DNA of 64,000 nucleotides. Source: Acidobacteriota bacterium. Lineage in GTDB: Bacteria; Acidobacteriota; Terriglobia; Terriglobales; Acidobacteriaceae. The stretch is taken from positions 1 to 64,000 of the forward strand of contig JAJYVF010000008.1 in assembly GCA_021792135.1 (NCBI GenBank), written 5' to 3'. A program made the translations under genes and the position numbers. Every line of letters starts with the position of its first letter. Within the stretch, counting starts at the first letter, position 1. The notes under the pieces were generated by a model. It made no database searches. It was not told the DNA's origin and worked only from the letters and a program-made list of their open reading frames with translations. Of this stretch, positions 1 through 8,450 are shown in pieces.

Positions 1-304
1 ATCAATCGTCGTTCAAATCTGCCCAGGCTGCTGCTCGCTCTGTCCTCGGGGAAAGCAAAAACAACGACAAGTACAAAAACAACCCCATCGATTCGGCAGG
101 GTTGACACGGTCACTCCATATCAGGGCGAGCAGAGCAAAGGGACGCATGGGGGAGTCTCCGTGGAGATCGGCGATGGATTCGCTCGGACAACTGTGGTTC
201 GGAGCTACCCTGTGCCGCACCTGTGAAGGTACGATCCGCCGGTACCGGGGAGGGGAATACCGAAAAGCCGCGTGGTTGTCAGGCGATTCTGACCCAAGGG
301 TAGG
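1..304. other. No gene supported (downstream of the signalling operon)
   Basis: This stretch lies beyond the stop codon of the receiver-like protein. Short open frames exist on both strands but none has a ribosome binding site, a sensible composition or a recognisable motif. I see no tRNA, rRNA or convincing terminator. A gene entering from outside the window cannot be excluded. Confidence 0.6.
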
Positions 305-865
305 CTAGCTCTCCGGGGGCGGCAATGCCACCATCGGGGCAGTTGGGGATGCCGGAGAGAGGTGCTGGCGCAGGCGGGCGGCGATCTCCGCCAGGGTGCG
401 CAGCCGCGCCTGGAGTCGAGGAGGAACTCCATCCTCAGCCAGAGCCAGCTCGGACTCGAGGAGGAATCCAGTGACTGCATTCTTGAGTTCGGCATCCAGA
501 CGAGCCACCGCTGCGGAACTGGCCAGTTCCTGCTCGCGTTCGCGGCGGGCGAGAGCGGCGCGCACTTCACGCTCCAGCCGACTTCCCGTGGCCAGGGCGA
601 AGCTGAACTGCACGGGAACACTGAGTCCTGCGCTTTGCCAGATGAGGTCGGCGCCTTCCGGGTCGCAGTCGGCCAGCATCTGATCGAGGATGACGACCGC
701 ATACGTGCGCCGCCCGAGCAGGCGCAGAGCCGCTGCGCGGCTGCCTGCAAGCTCCACGAGCAGGTCCAGGTGCTTCGCCAGGGCGGCTGCGGCAGTTTCG
801 ATTTCCTCGATCCTGGTAATGAGCAGCACCGCTTCGCGCTGTGTCGTGTTCTGTGCGTTGCTCAC
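305..865 (-). CDS. Receiver-like (CheY-fold) protein, third gene of a two-component operon
   Basis: A 186-residue soluble protein. Residues about 10-110 read as a degenerate response-regulator receiver: a hydrophobic first strand (AVLLITRIEEIE), then AVVILDQML with a central Asp near residue 61 in the phospho-acceptor position. The acidic pair normally found at the end of strand 1 is not obvious. The C-terminal part (LDAELKNAVTGFLLESEL) is helical and resembles a dimerisation helix of histidine kinases but has no kinase core. The GTG start overlaps the TGA stop of the upstream sigma-54 activator (GTGA), so translation is probably coupled. It probably works with the kinase/activator pair as an extra phosphate sink or connector; that role is inferred. 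Family assignment is moderate. Confidence 0.62.
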   Translation of the reverse strand: MSNAQNTTQREAVLLITRIEEIETAAAALAKHLDLLVELAGSRAAALRLLGRRTYAVVILDQMLADCDPEGADLIWQSAGLSVPVQFSFALATGSRLEREVRAALARREREQELASSAAVARLDAELKNAVTGFLLESELALAEDGVPPRLQARLRTLAEIAARLRQHLSPASPTAPMVALPPPES

Positions 866-2313
866 GGTCGCACTCCATATTCCTTCAGCTTGCGATAGAG
901 AGTGGTCTTCCCGATATCGAGCAGCCGGGCCGCCAGCAGTTTGTCCCCGTGGACCTGCTGGAGCGTGGTGAGGATAGCGCGCTTTTCCATTTCCGCCAGC
1001 GTTTCCACCACGGGTTCCTGCAGCGTTTCCGCGACGCGGGTGCGCCGGGCGACATTCGCATGTTTCCATGCATCGATCACGCTGGTGTTCATGTCGCCCA
1101 TCGTGATCAGGTCGTCCGAAGAGAGATTGCAGGCGCGGTCGATGGCGTTCGACAGCTCCCGCACGTTACCAGGCCAGGAATACTGCACCAGGAAATCCAG
1201 CGTCTCCGCGCTGAGCCGGAACGAGCGCTTCATCTCCCGGCTGTTGCGTTCGAGAAACTGGGCTGCGAGGAGAGGAATGTCTTCCTTCCGATCCCGCAGC
1301 GGAGGCAGGTGCAGCTTCACCACGTTGAGCCGGTAGTAGAGATCGCGGCGGAATTTGCCCTGTTCGACCATCAGAGGCAGATCCTGGTGGGTGGCGGCCA
1401 GAATCCGCGCCCGGATGGGAACGGGGTGGCTGCCGCCGAGAGGCCGTACTTCCTTCTCCTGGAGCGCCCGCAGCAGCTTTGCCTGCAGTTCGAGCGGCAG
1501 CTCGGCGATCTCGTCCAGAAAAACCGTTCCCGAGCCTGCCGCTGCCAGCAGGCCGTCGCTGGGGCGGTGCGCGCCCGTGAAGGCGCCCTTTAGGTGCCCG
1601 AAGAGCTCACTTTCAATCAGCGTCGGAGCCAGCGACCCGCAGTCCACGGGAACGAAGGGCCTGCCGGCGCCGACGCCATTGGAATGAATGGCCCGCGCCA
1701 CCAGTTCTTTTCCCGTGCCGCTTTCTCCCAGGATCAGGACCGGATGCGCGCTCTGGGCAACGCGGGCCAGAATCCGAAAGAGCTTCTCCATCTCGGGGCT
1801 CTGGCCGAGAAGGTTCCCCATCGCATGGCCGTTGCGCAGGCGCTCGCGGAGGCCGCGGCTGGTGGTATCCAGCCTGACTCGCTGCGCCAGACGCTCCAGA
1901 ACCGCTCCGAGATCCTCGGAGGAGAACGGCTTCACCAGGTAATCACTGGCGCCGAAGCGGAGCGCTTCCACGGCGCGCTGCACGGTGGAGGCCGCCGTCA
2001 TCCATACCACGGCGATTTCGGGGCGGAGCTGCCGGATTTCCTGAAGAAGTTCGCAGCCGGGGCCGCTGGCGATTCTCTCATCCACAAGAAGAATGTCCGC
2101 GGTCTTTCCCATCAGCAGTCCCCGCGCGCGTTCCGGCAGCTCGGCTTCATGAGCCACCATTCCATGGCTTGCGGCAACTTCGCAACAGGCGCGGCGGATG
2201 GAAGAATCCCCATCAGCGACGAGAACATGCAGGGGTGCGAACTCCTGCTGAAGCGGTAGAGGCATTGCGCGTACCCAGGTCCCAGGTATTCCCGACTCCC
2301 ATCCTCGCATCAT
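862..2313 (-). CDS. NtrC-family sigma-54-dependent response regulator
   Basis: Transcription activator with three parts. The receiver has Asp in ILLVDER near residue 78 and Lys in YLVKPF near 128. The AAA+ domain has Walker A GESGTGKE near 196 and the sigma-54-contacting loop GAFTGA near 243. The C-terminal Fis-type helix-turn-helix ends in KTTLYRKLKEYGV. Family knowledge: phosphorylation drives hexamer formation and open complex formation by sigma-54 RNA polymerase. The first ATG (2311-2313) overlaps the TGA of the upstream kinase; a second in-frame ATG at 2265 starts MPLPLQQEF and gives a length closer to the family norm, so the N-terminus is uncertain. It lies between the kinase and the receiver-like gene. 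I found no convincing sigma-54 promoter in this window, so its targets are probably elsewhere. Confidence 0.93.
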   Translation of the reverse strand: MMRGWESGIPGTWVRAMPLPLQQEFAPLHVLVADGDSSIRRACCEVAASHGMVAHEAELPERARGLLMGKTADILLVDERIASGPGCELLQEIRQLRPEIAVVWMTAASTVQRAVEALRFGASDYLVKPFSSEDLGAVLERLAQRVRLDTTSRGLRERLRNGHAMGNLLGQSPEMEKLFRILARVAQSAHPVLILGESGTGKELVARAIHSNGVGAGRPFVPVDCGSLAPTLIESELFGHLKGAFTGAHRPSDGLLAAAGSGTVFLDEIAELPLELQAKLLRALQEKEVRPLGGSHPVPIRARILAATHQDLPLMVEQGKFRRDLYYRLNVVKLHLPPLRDRKEDIPLLAAQFLERNSREMKRSFRLSAETLDFLVQYSWPGNVRELSNAIDRACNLSSDDLITMGDMNTSVIDAWKHANVARRTRVAETLQEPVVETLAEMEKRAILTTLQQVHGDKLLAARLLDIGKTTLYRKLKEYGVRP

Positions 2314-3206
2314 TGCGGCTGGTCCCGGACCTCAAACGCAGGTTCCGAAGGTAAGTCCGCCGTTACCTTGGTCAGCGGCAGCTCAATCTCGAAGCGCGTG
2401 CCCGAAGGTGAGGAGGCAGCCACCCTCACCGTTCCGCCCGCTTCCCCCACGAGCTGGCGAACGATGCTCAGCCCCAGCCCGCGATGCGGTACCCGCGGCC
2501 ATATGCGGTCGCTGCGCCGCGTCGAGACACCCGGTTCGAAAACGTGCTCAACCAGTTCAGCGGGGATGCCTGGCCCATCGTCCTCGAATACGAGCAGCGC
2601 GTTGTTCCGGTCGGCTCCGGTCGCCGGTTCGGTTCCGGGCGCTAATAGCTGAGGCGTGCCGCTCCCTTTGCTCTGTACAACGAGCCGGACATTTCCTCCG
2701 CTGGGCATGGCCTCCGCGGCATTGCGGACCAGGTTCATCAGAATGCGAGTGAGCGCCTCCTCCGACAGGCGCACGTGACCGGAGCAGGCACGACAGTCCA
2801 CATCGAGAGAAATTGCCGGGCCGGCAACTGCCGCGAGCAGCGGCTGCAAGTCCCGAACGGCGCACCCCAGATCGGCAATGGGCAGCGTCTTATCCTGCGG
2901 GTGAACCGTAACGCGGGCAAGCGCAGACAGCCGGCGAACCAGCTGTCCCGCAGCTTCCGCAATGGAGCGGATCTCCTGAGCGTAGTGACCATGCCCGGCC
3001 GCCAGCACTCCAGGCTCGGCAAGCAGATCGGAGCAGAGACGCATCGCCGTCACCAGGTTGCGCGCGTCGTGGGCGATCCCGGCCAGGGCCAGTGCCTCGC
3101 CACCTTCCTGGCGCAGCGTCGGCGGCCGAGTGCCGTTCCAGGCCAGGGCGTGAGCGTGCTGGGGATTCGTACAGATTGCCGGTGCCGCCAGTGCAGATTC
3201 TTCCAT
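2310..3206 (-). CDS. Cytosolic sensor histidine kinase
   Basis: A 298-residue kinase without signal peptide or membrane segment. The phospho-acceptor His is in LAGIAHDARN near residue 46. The ATPase domain has an N box (NLVRNAAEAM, near 159-168), G1 DDGPGIP (near 209) and G2 HRGLGLS (near 241). There is no PAS or HAMP domain; only about 40 residues precede the acceptor helix, so the input signal is unknown and may come from a partner. The ATG at 3206 was chosen because AGAGGACAGAAC stands just upstream; the open frame continues a further 51 codons with no motif. It is first gene of the operon kinase - sigma-54 activator - receiver-like protein and is the likely kinase for the activator. It diverges from the RNase PH gene across 271 bases. 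Confidence 0.9.
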   Translation of the reverse strand: MEESALAAPAICTNPQHAHALAWNGTRPPTLRQEGGEALALAGIAHDARNLVTAMRLCSDLLAEPGVLAAGHGHYAQEIRSIAEAAGQLVRRLSALARVTVHPQDKTLPIADLGCAVRDLQPLLAAVAGPAISLDVDCRACSGHVRLSEEALTRILMNLVRNAAEAMPSGGNVRLVVQSKGSGTPQLLAPGTEPATGADRNNALLVFEDDGPGIPAELVEHVFEPGVSTRRSDRIWPRVPHRGLGLSIVRQLVGEAGGTVRVAASSPSGTRFEIELPLTKVTADLPSEPAFEVRDQPQ

Positions 3207-3477
3207 GTTCTGTCCTCTCTGGATACACAACCTGCACCGAAATAGAACACGCAGCATGCCAAAGACCGGAGCCTCGGGTAAATATCTGACAGAGCGATGT
3301 TTAGGTGGAGAGCTCTGGGACCTGCCCAGGCAGCCGGAGAGGTCAGAAATTTCCCGCATTGGAACCGCAGGCGCGCCGACCGGCTACCAGGCCTCCTGGA
3401 ATCAACATGATCCGGGCAAATCCCGATCCGGGCCCTGCACGGGGGCTGTTCCCGGATTGAAAAAGTACAATGAGCGG

Positions 3478-4266
3478 ATGACAGAAGCGTTTTTTCGTGC
3501 CGAGGGGCGCGCCGTCCATGAGATGCGCCCCGTTCGCCTCACCCCGGGTTATGTGCAGGTCGCAGAAGGCTCCGCGCTGATCGAGGTCGGACACACCCGT
3601 GTGCTTTGTAACGCGACGATCGAACAGGGCGTCCCCGCCTGGCTCCGCAACAGCGGCCGCGGATGGGTGACGGCCGAATACGGGATGTTGCCCCGCGCCA
3701 CCCTCACCCGTACGCCCCGCGAGGCGGAGCGCGGCAGGGTTGGCGGCCGCACGCACGAAATCCAGCGGCTGATCGGCCGTTCTCTGCGCGCCGTGGTGGA
3801 CATGAAGGCGCTGGGAGAGCGCACCGTCGTGCTGGACTGCGATGTCCTTCAGGCGGACGGCGGAACACGCACGGCGGCCATCACCGGAGCCTGCACGGCT
3901 CTGGCGATCGCCTTCGACCGCATGGTGGCGACCGGTGCGCTGAAGGCCTCTCCTCTGCGCCAGCTGGTCGCCGCCACCAGTGTCGGCATTGTCGAGGGGA
4001 CGGTGCTGCTCGATCTCTCCTATGAAGAAGACTCGCAGGCCGAGGTCGACATGAATCTTGTGATGACGGAAGAGGGTGGGCTGGTTGAAGTTCAGGCCAC
4101 GGCCGAGCGGGCATCCTTTGCGCGGCAGCGCCTGCTCGAGATGATGGACTATGCCGAGGCCGGTATCCGTCTGCTGCATGCACAGCAGCGTGGGGCGATT
4201 GCGGCGTCGGCGGAAAGTGCCGTGCGGACAGATGCGGCGGAGGGGCACGGTCTGGCCTCGGTTTGA
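3478..4266 (+). CDS. rph: Ribonuclease PH
   Basis: A 262-residue phosphorolytic 3'-5' exoribonuclease that trims tRNA 3' ends using phosphate. Family features visible: the N-terminal GRAVHEMRPVRLTPGY, the RNA-binding TRTPREAERGRVGGRT, and the phosphate/active-site stretch LDCDVLQADGGTRTAAITG. Length is a little above the usual 240 or so because of a C-terminal extension (AQQRGAIAASAES onward). Start at the ATG before TEAFF; the reading frame is open further upstream but that part has no similarity to the family. It stands alone between the divergent kinase gene and the aldolase gene, 189 bases before the latter. Confidence 0.97.
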   Translation: MTEAFFRAEGRAVHEMRPVRLTPGYVQVAEGSALIEVGHTRVLCNATIEQGVPAWLRNSGRGWVTAEYGMLPRATLTRTPREAERGRVGGRTHEIQRLIGRSLRAVVDMKALGERTVVLDCDVLQADGGTRTAAITGACTALAIAFDRMVATGALKASPLRQLVAATSVGIVEGTVLLDLSYEEDSQAEVDMNLVMTEEGGLVEVQATAERASFARQRLLEMMDYAEAGIRLLHAQQRGAIAASAESAVRTDAAEGHGLASV

Positions 4267-4455
4267 GAAGCTGAAGAGTAACGCGTTGGTTAACAGACTC
4301 CGCTGCACCTCTGCTGCGCCGGCGCCGCCGCGCTGCCCCTGGCGTGGTCTGCAGGCCATTACCTGCGCGATCTCGCCATTGCCAGTCCATGCGGGCTAGA
4401 ATTGGAGTGGAGAATTCTTTCCATACAGCTCAACTTGAGCGCAGGAGAGGCAAGG

Positions 4456-5463
4456 ATGTCCACGAACCTGACCCCCGGAAAACTAGCCGGGCTCAAAGCC
4501 GTATCGGATGCACGCGGGGTGATCGCCGCCGCCGCCATGGACCAGCGCGGATCGCTGAAAAAGTCGCTGGCAAAGGAGAAGGGAGTGGCCGAGGTTCCTG
4601 ATTCGGCGCTCATTGAATTCAAAGAACTGGTCACGGAGGTGCTGACGCGCCACGCATCGGCCATCCTGCTCGATCCCGAATACGGTCTTCCGGCCGCGAA
4701 GCGGCGCAACGGCAAGGGTCTGCTGCTGGCCTACGAGAAGACGGGCTACGATGCGGCTTTGCCGGGCCGCCTGCCGGACCTGCTCGACCTGTGGAGTGTA
4801 CGCCGCCTGAAGGAAGCCGGTGCCGACTGCATCAAGATCCTGCTGTACTACACGCCTTTCGAGCAGAGCCACATCAACGACCACAAACATGCCTGGGTCG
4901 AGCGAATCGGCGACGAGTGCCGCGCGCATGATATCCCGTTCTTCCTTGAGACCGTCGGCTACGCGGTTCACGGTGAGGACGAGAAGAGCCTGCAATATGC
5001 CAGGCGCAAGCCCGAAATCGTGACCGGTTCGATGGAGGAGTTCGGCAAGGAGCGGTACGGGGTCGATGTGCTGAAGGTCGAGGTGCCGATCCAGATGGAG
5101 TTTGTTGCCGGGACCCGCGCATTCAAGGGCGAACAGGCCTACACGCGTGCCGAGGCCCTCGAGCACTTCCGTCTCGCTGCCTCTTCCACGCACAAGCCGT
5201 TCATCTATCTCTCGGCCGGGGTTTCCAATCCGGTGTTCATCGAGACTCTCGAACTCGCCGGCGAGTCCGGGGCCAGCTTCAACGGCGTCCTCTGCGGCCG
5301 CGCCACCTGGAAGGATGGCATTGCCGTTTACGCGAAGCAGGGCGCGAAGGCCTTCGAGGACTGGCTCAACACCAGGGGTGTCGAAAACATCGAAAATGTG
5401 AACAAGGCTCTCAGGGCCGCGACGCCATGGTACGCGAAGGTCGGCGTGCCTGCGCTGGTCTGA
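4456..5463 (+). CDS. Class I aldolase of the tagatose-1,6-bisphosphate aldolase (LacD) type
   Basis: A 335-residue TIM-barrel aldolase. Family knowledge: LacD-type enzymes form a Schiff base on Lys and cleave tagatose 1,6-bisphosphate, often also other ketohexose bisphosphates, to glyceraldehyde phosphate and dihydroxyacetone phosphate. Visible hallmarks are AMDQRGSLKKSL near the N-terminus, ILLDPEYGLPA, the ADCIKILLYY strand with the likely Schiff-base Lys, the stretch around DVLKVEVPIQ, and LSAGVSNPVF in the phosphate-binding region. The ATG at 4456 follows GGAGAGGCAAGG. No other tagatose or lactose gene is nearby, so in this organism it may serve as a general fructose/tagatose bisphosphate aldolase (inference). 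A clear terminator follows. Confidence 0.88.
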   Translation: MSTNLTPGKLAGLKAVSDARGVIAAAAMDQRGSLKKSLAKEKGVAEVPDSALIEFKELVTEVLTRHASAILLDPEYGLPAAKRRNGKGLLLAYEKTGYDAALPGRLPDLLDLWSVRRLKEAGADCIKILLYYTPFEQSHINDHKHAWVERIGDECRAHDIPFFLETVGYAVHGEDEKSLQYARRKPEIVTGSMEEFGKERYGVDVLKVEVPIQMEFVAGTRAFKGEQAYTRAEALEHFRLAASSTHKPFIYLSAGVSNPVFIETLELAGESGASFNGVLCGRATWKDGIAVYAKQGAKAFEDWLNTRGVENIENVNKALRAATPWYAKVGVPALV

Positions 5464-5486
5464 GTCACATTGTTCCGGACAGAAAG

Positions 5487-5517
5487 AGCGCCGGGGGATT
5501 TGCTCTCCGGCGCTTTT
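5487..5517 (+). terminator. Rho-independent terminator after the LacD-type aldolase
   Basis: Perfect 8-base stem AGCGCCGG / CCGGCGCT (5487-5494 and 5507-5514) with a 12-base loop, followed by a short T run (TTTTCTTGTTCTTT). It starts 24 bases after the aldolase stop codon. Confidence 0.88.
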
Positions 5518-5707
5518 CTTGTTCTTTCTGCTTCTCAGCGCGCAGTACTCACTGGCAGGAGTTATTGCGCTCCGCCCGGCATTTCGGTGGATGGCGATGC
5601 AGCGCCGGGACAGCAGTCAGGCCTGCAGCCATAAGCGCGCGCTGATTTTGGGCGCAGGCTCTGTCGGAGCGGGGAATCCACGGAGGATCGGGGCGCAACT
5701 GCTGGAT

Positions 5708-6475
5708 TCAGTGGCTGCTCCAGGTCTTGTCCGGGGCATTGCACAGTGCTTCGACGGGGCAATCGACACAGCGAGGCCTGCGCGCGGCACAAATTTGCCG
5801 GCCATGGTGGATCAACTCATGCGAAAAGGCGATCCAGCGATCTCGGGGAATGATCCGGATCAGATCCTCCTCGACTTTCTTCGGGTCGTCGGCCTGAGTT
5901 AGCCCCAGCCGCTTCGAGATGCGCAGCACGTGAGTATCGACCACCACGCCTTCGGCCTTCCCAAAGGCCACACCCAGGACCACATTGGCTGTTTTCCGCG
6001 CTACGCCGGGCAACGAAAGAAGCTCCTCCATCGTGTCGGGAACCTTGCCGCCAAAATCGGCGACAATCCGTTTCGCTGCCCCGGAAACCGATCTCGCCTT
6101 GTTGTGGTAAAAGCCGGTCGAGCGGATCTCCTCTTCGATTGCGGGCAGGGAAGCCTCGGCAAAGACCGCCGGGGAAGGGAATTTGCGGAACAGCCCCGGG
6201 GTCACCATGTTCACGCGCGCATCCGTACACTGCGCCGACAGAATCGTCGCCACCAGCAGTTCCCACGCATTGCGATGGTGCAGCGCGCATTCCGCATCCG
6301 GATAGGCCGCACGCAGGCGGCGCAGGAGTTCCTCAATACGTTCCGGCGCCGGATCGTTTTTCGTGCGCTTTGCGTCTGCCCGCGATGGAGCGGGTCTGGC
6401 AGCCGCCTTCTTCGCGGGTTTTCCGGCAGCACTCCGGCTCTTCGCTTCCTTCTTCAGGGTTCTGGTCGGCGTCAT
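5708..6475 (-). CDS. nth: Endonuclease III (DNA glycosylase/AP lyase)
   Basis: Base-excision repair enzyme removing oxidised pyrimidines. The helix-hairpin-helix LPGVARKTANVVL contains the catalytic Lys, and the following VVVDTHVLR supplies the catalytic Asp. Near the C-terminus the [4Fe-4S] loop has the exact C-x6-C-x2-C-x5-C spacing (CAARRPRC, then C and C). The 255-residue protein is about 40 residues longer than typical because of an N-terminal Lys/Ala/Arg-rich tail (KKEAKSRSAAGKPAKKAAAR) before the catalytic core, which begins near PERIEELLRRL. Start at the ATG at 6475; a TTG two codons earlier is the only alternative, and no strong Shine-Dalgarno is visible for either. It is convergent with the aldolase gene, which ends 244 bases away. 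Confidence 0.96.
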   Translation of the reverse strand: MTPTRTLKKEAKSRSAAGKPAKKAAARPAPSRADAKRTKNDPAPERIEELLRRLRAAYPDAECALHHRNAWELLVATILSAQCTDARVNMVTPGLFRKFPSPAVFAEASLPAIEEEIRSTGFYHNKARSVSGAAKRIVADFGGKVPDTMEELLSLPGVARKTANVVLGVAFGKAEGVVVDTHVLRISKRLGLTQADDPKKVEEDLIRIIPRDRWIAFSHELIHHGRQICAARRPRCVDCPVEALCNAPDKTWSSH

Positions 6476-6525
6476 GGGCAAAATTGTAGCGGTTTGCTGC
6501 CAGTCACAATCCGGATAGAGTCACT

Positions 6526-7194
6526 TCAGGCGGTCCGTATCCCGCCGTTCCCGCTCCGGAAATTGGCGACAACCTCCAGGTAAGCCCGCGCCGTCTGCGT
6601 CACGGACTCCGGCCTGCCCGCCGCAATGGCCGCTGCATTGACCAGATCCGTCCCCACCCCGAGGGCCCGCGCTCCCGCCTTCAGAAAATCCGCTGCCGTC
6701 TGCAGGGTCACGCCGCCGGTGGGAATCAGGCGCAGCTCCGGGAAGGGCGCAAGCAGCGCCTTCAGATAGCTGGCTCCGCCCACGGCGGAGCAGGGAAAGA
6801 TCTTCACGTAGTCGGCCCCGGCGCGCCACGCCGCGATCGCCTCCGTCGGCGTCAGCGCGCCGGGAATCGACAGCTTGCCCAGGGATTTAGTCTTCGTCAC
6901 CACATCCGGATGAAGACTCGGGCTGACGACAAACTCGGCACCGGCATCGATGGTCGCTTCTGCCTGGGCGGCGTCCGTCACCGTGCCCGAGCCCAACAGC
7001 AGCCTGTCGCCGTACTCCTTCTTCAGCTCCCGCAGCAGATCGACGGCGCCGGGAACCGTCATGGTCACTTCCATGACGGTGATGCCGCCGGTCACCAGCG
7101 CCTCGACCAGCGCGCGTCCCTCCTGAGCGGAACGAGCCCGCAGCACCGGGACAATTCCGATTCGTTCGATGGTTTCCTGTGTCCTTGTGAACAT
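6526..7194 (-). CDS. eda: 2-dehydro-3-deoxy-phosphogluconate (KDPG) aldolase
   Basis: A 222-residue class I aldolase cleaving KDPG to pyruvate and glyceraldehyde 3-phosphate. Family residues are visible: Glu in ITVMEVTM, the phosphate loop GSGTVTDAAQA, the FVVSPSLHPDVV strand, and the Schiff-base Lys in ADYVKIFPCSAVGG. Start is the ATG at 7194 with GTTAGGAGCAGAC immediately upstream. It follows the 2-keto-3-deoxygluconate kinase gene by 8 bases on the same strand, so kinase and aldolase form one unit performing the last two steps of 2-keto-3-deoxygluconate breakdown. The diverging genes across 8301-8450 probably supply the upstream steps. Confidence 0.94.
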   Translation of the reverse strand: MFTRTQETIERIGIVPVLRARSAQEGRALVEALVTGGITVMEVTMTVPGAVDLLRELKKEYGDRLLLGSGTVTDAAQAEATIDAGAEFVVSPSLHPDVVTKTKSLGKLSIPGALTPTEAIAAWRAGADYVKIFPCSAVGGASYLKALLAPFPELRLIPTGGVTLQTAADFLKAGARALGVGTDLVNAAAIAAGRPESVTQTARAYLEVVANFRSGNGGIRTA

Positions 7195-7202
7195 GTCTGC
7201 TC

Positions 7203-8300
7203 CTAACGGGCAATGCGCGCCGATCCGCCCTTCATCACGCGTTCCACCTCGGCCAGCGTGGCCATGCTGGTGTCGCCCGGTGTCGTCATCGCCAGCGCTC
7301 CGTGAGCGACCCCGCAACGTACGGCCCAATCCACAGGCTTGCAGGCAAGAAGGCCGTAGATCAGACCCGAGGCAAATGAATCGCCGCCGCCGACGCGGTC
7401 CAGGATCTCGACTTCCCGCTGCGGCGTGTGCGCGATTTCGTCCCGGTACAGGGCCATCGCGCCCCAGGCATTCCGCGTAGCGGTATGCGCGGTGCGCAGC
7501 GTGGTCGCTACCATCTTCAGGTTCGGATAGGCTGCGGCCACATCCCGCAGCATCTTCTCGTAGCTGGCTACCGGCAGCTCGCCGAAATCCTCTGTCACAC
7601 CCTCAAGGGAAATGCCCAGCATGGCCGAAAAATCCTCTTCATTGCCCAGCAGCAGATCGACTTTCCGCACCAGGTCGCGGTTCACTTCCTGCGCCCGGGC
7701 CTTGCCGCCAATGCTCTTCCACAAAGAATCCCGGTAGTTCAGGTCATAGGAAACAGGTGTGTCGTGCCGCCGCGCAGCATCCATCGCCTCCACCGCAACT
7801 GCTGGCGTGCTCTCGGAAAGCGCCGCGAAGATGCCGCCGGTGTGGAACCAGCGTGCGCCGTTCTTCGGTCCGAAGATGCTGTCCCAGTCGAAATCCCCGG
7901 GCCTGATCTGGGATATCGCGGTATGGCCGCGATCGGAACATCCCGTCGCCGCGCGTACACCGAAGCCGCGTTCGGTGAAATTGAGACCGTTGCGGACTGT
8001 GCGGCCCACTCCATCGTAAGGAACCCAGCGCAGCAGCGAAGTGTCGACGCCACCCTGGAGCATCATGTCCTCGACCAGCCGCCCCACCGGATTGTCAGCC
8101 AGCGCAGTCACCGCCGCCGTGTGCAACCCGAAGCAGCGGCGAAGTCCCCGCGCCACGTTGTATTCTCCACCGCCCTCCCAGACGTGGAAGAAGCGCGTGG
8201 TGTGAATGCGACCTTCGGCGGGGTCGAGCCTCAGCATGACCTCTCCCAGGCTGACTTCGTCCCAGCGGGTCGCACCCTCCTTCAGAACGATGGGATCCAT
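7203..8300 (-). CDS. kdgK: PfkB-family sugar kinase, likely 2-dehydro-3-deoxygluconokinase
   Basis: A 365-residue ribokinase-fold kinase. Visible are the substrate-side GGGEYNVARGL, the SYDLNYRDSLW strand with Asn/Arg residues typical of the KdgK branch, LLGNEEDFSAML, and the PfkB signature DRVGGGDSFASGLIYGL with the catalytic Asp (the usual GAGD reads GGGD). Predicted reaction: ATP-dependent phosphorylation of 2-keto-3-deoxygluconate to KDPG, the substrate of the adjacent aldolase. The ATG at 8300 (MDPIVLKEG) was preferred over an upstream TTG at 8330. The adjacent KDPG aldolase strongly supports the substrate; PfkB enzymes for other sugars look similar, so the call rests partly on context. 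Confidence 0.88.
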   Translation of the reverse strand: MDPIVLKEGATRWDEVSLGEVMLRLDPAEGRIHTTRFFHVWEGGGEYNVARGLRRCFGLHTAAVTALADNPVGRLVEDMMLQGGVDTSLLRWVPYDGVGRTVRNGLNFTERGFGVRAATGCSDRGHTAISQIRPGDFDWDSIFGPKNGARWFHTGGIFAALSESTPAVAVEAMDAARRHDTPVSYDLNYRDSLWKSIGGKARAQEVNRDLVRKVDLLLGNEEDFSAMLGISLEGVTEDFGELPVASYEKMLRDVAAAYPNLKMVATTLRTAHTATRNAWGAMALYRDEIAHTPQREVEILDRVGGGDSFASGLIYGLLACKPVDWAVRCGVAHGALAMTTPGDTSMATLAEVERVMKGGSARIAR

Positions 8301-8450
8301 GGGTTTTATTCTCTGCGCGGCAAAGGGCAATTGTCCCGTTTGGCGAGACGGCCGTCTGGATTCTGGTACCGCGCGGCCGGCGTTCAGTTCAGGGCCTCAA
8401 TGTATGTATGATGGCTGCTTGCGGTCACGAACCGCCGGAGTCCGCGCACA

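Noticed and set aside
3207-3477. Sigma-54-like TGGCAT upstream of the kinase gene on the minus strand
   Set aside because: The second box (TTGCA-type with GC at the right spacing) is missing, so it does not fit a sigma-54 promoter.
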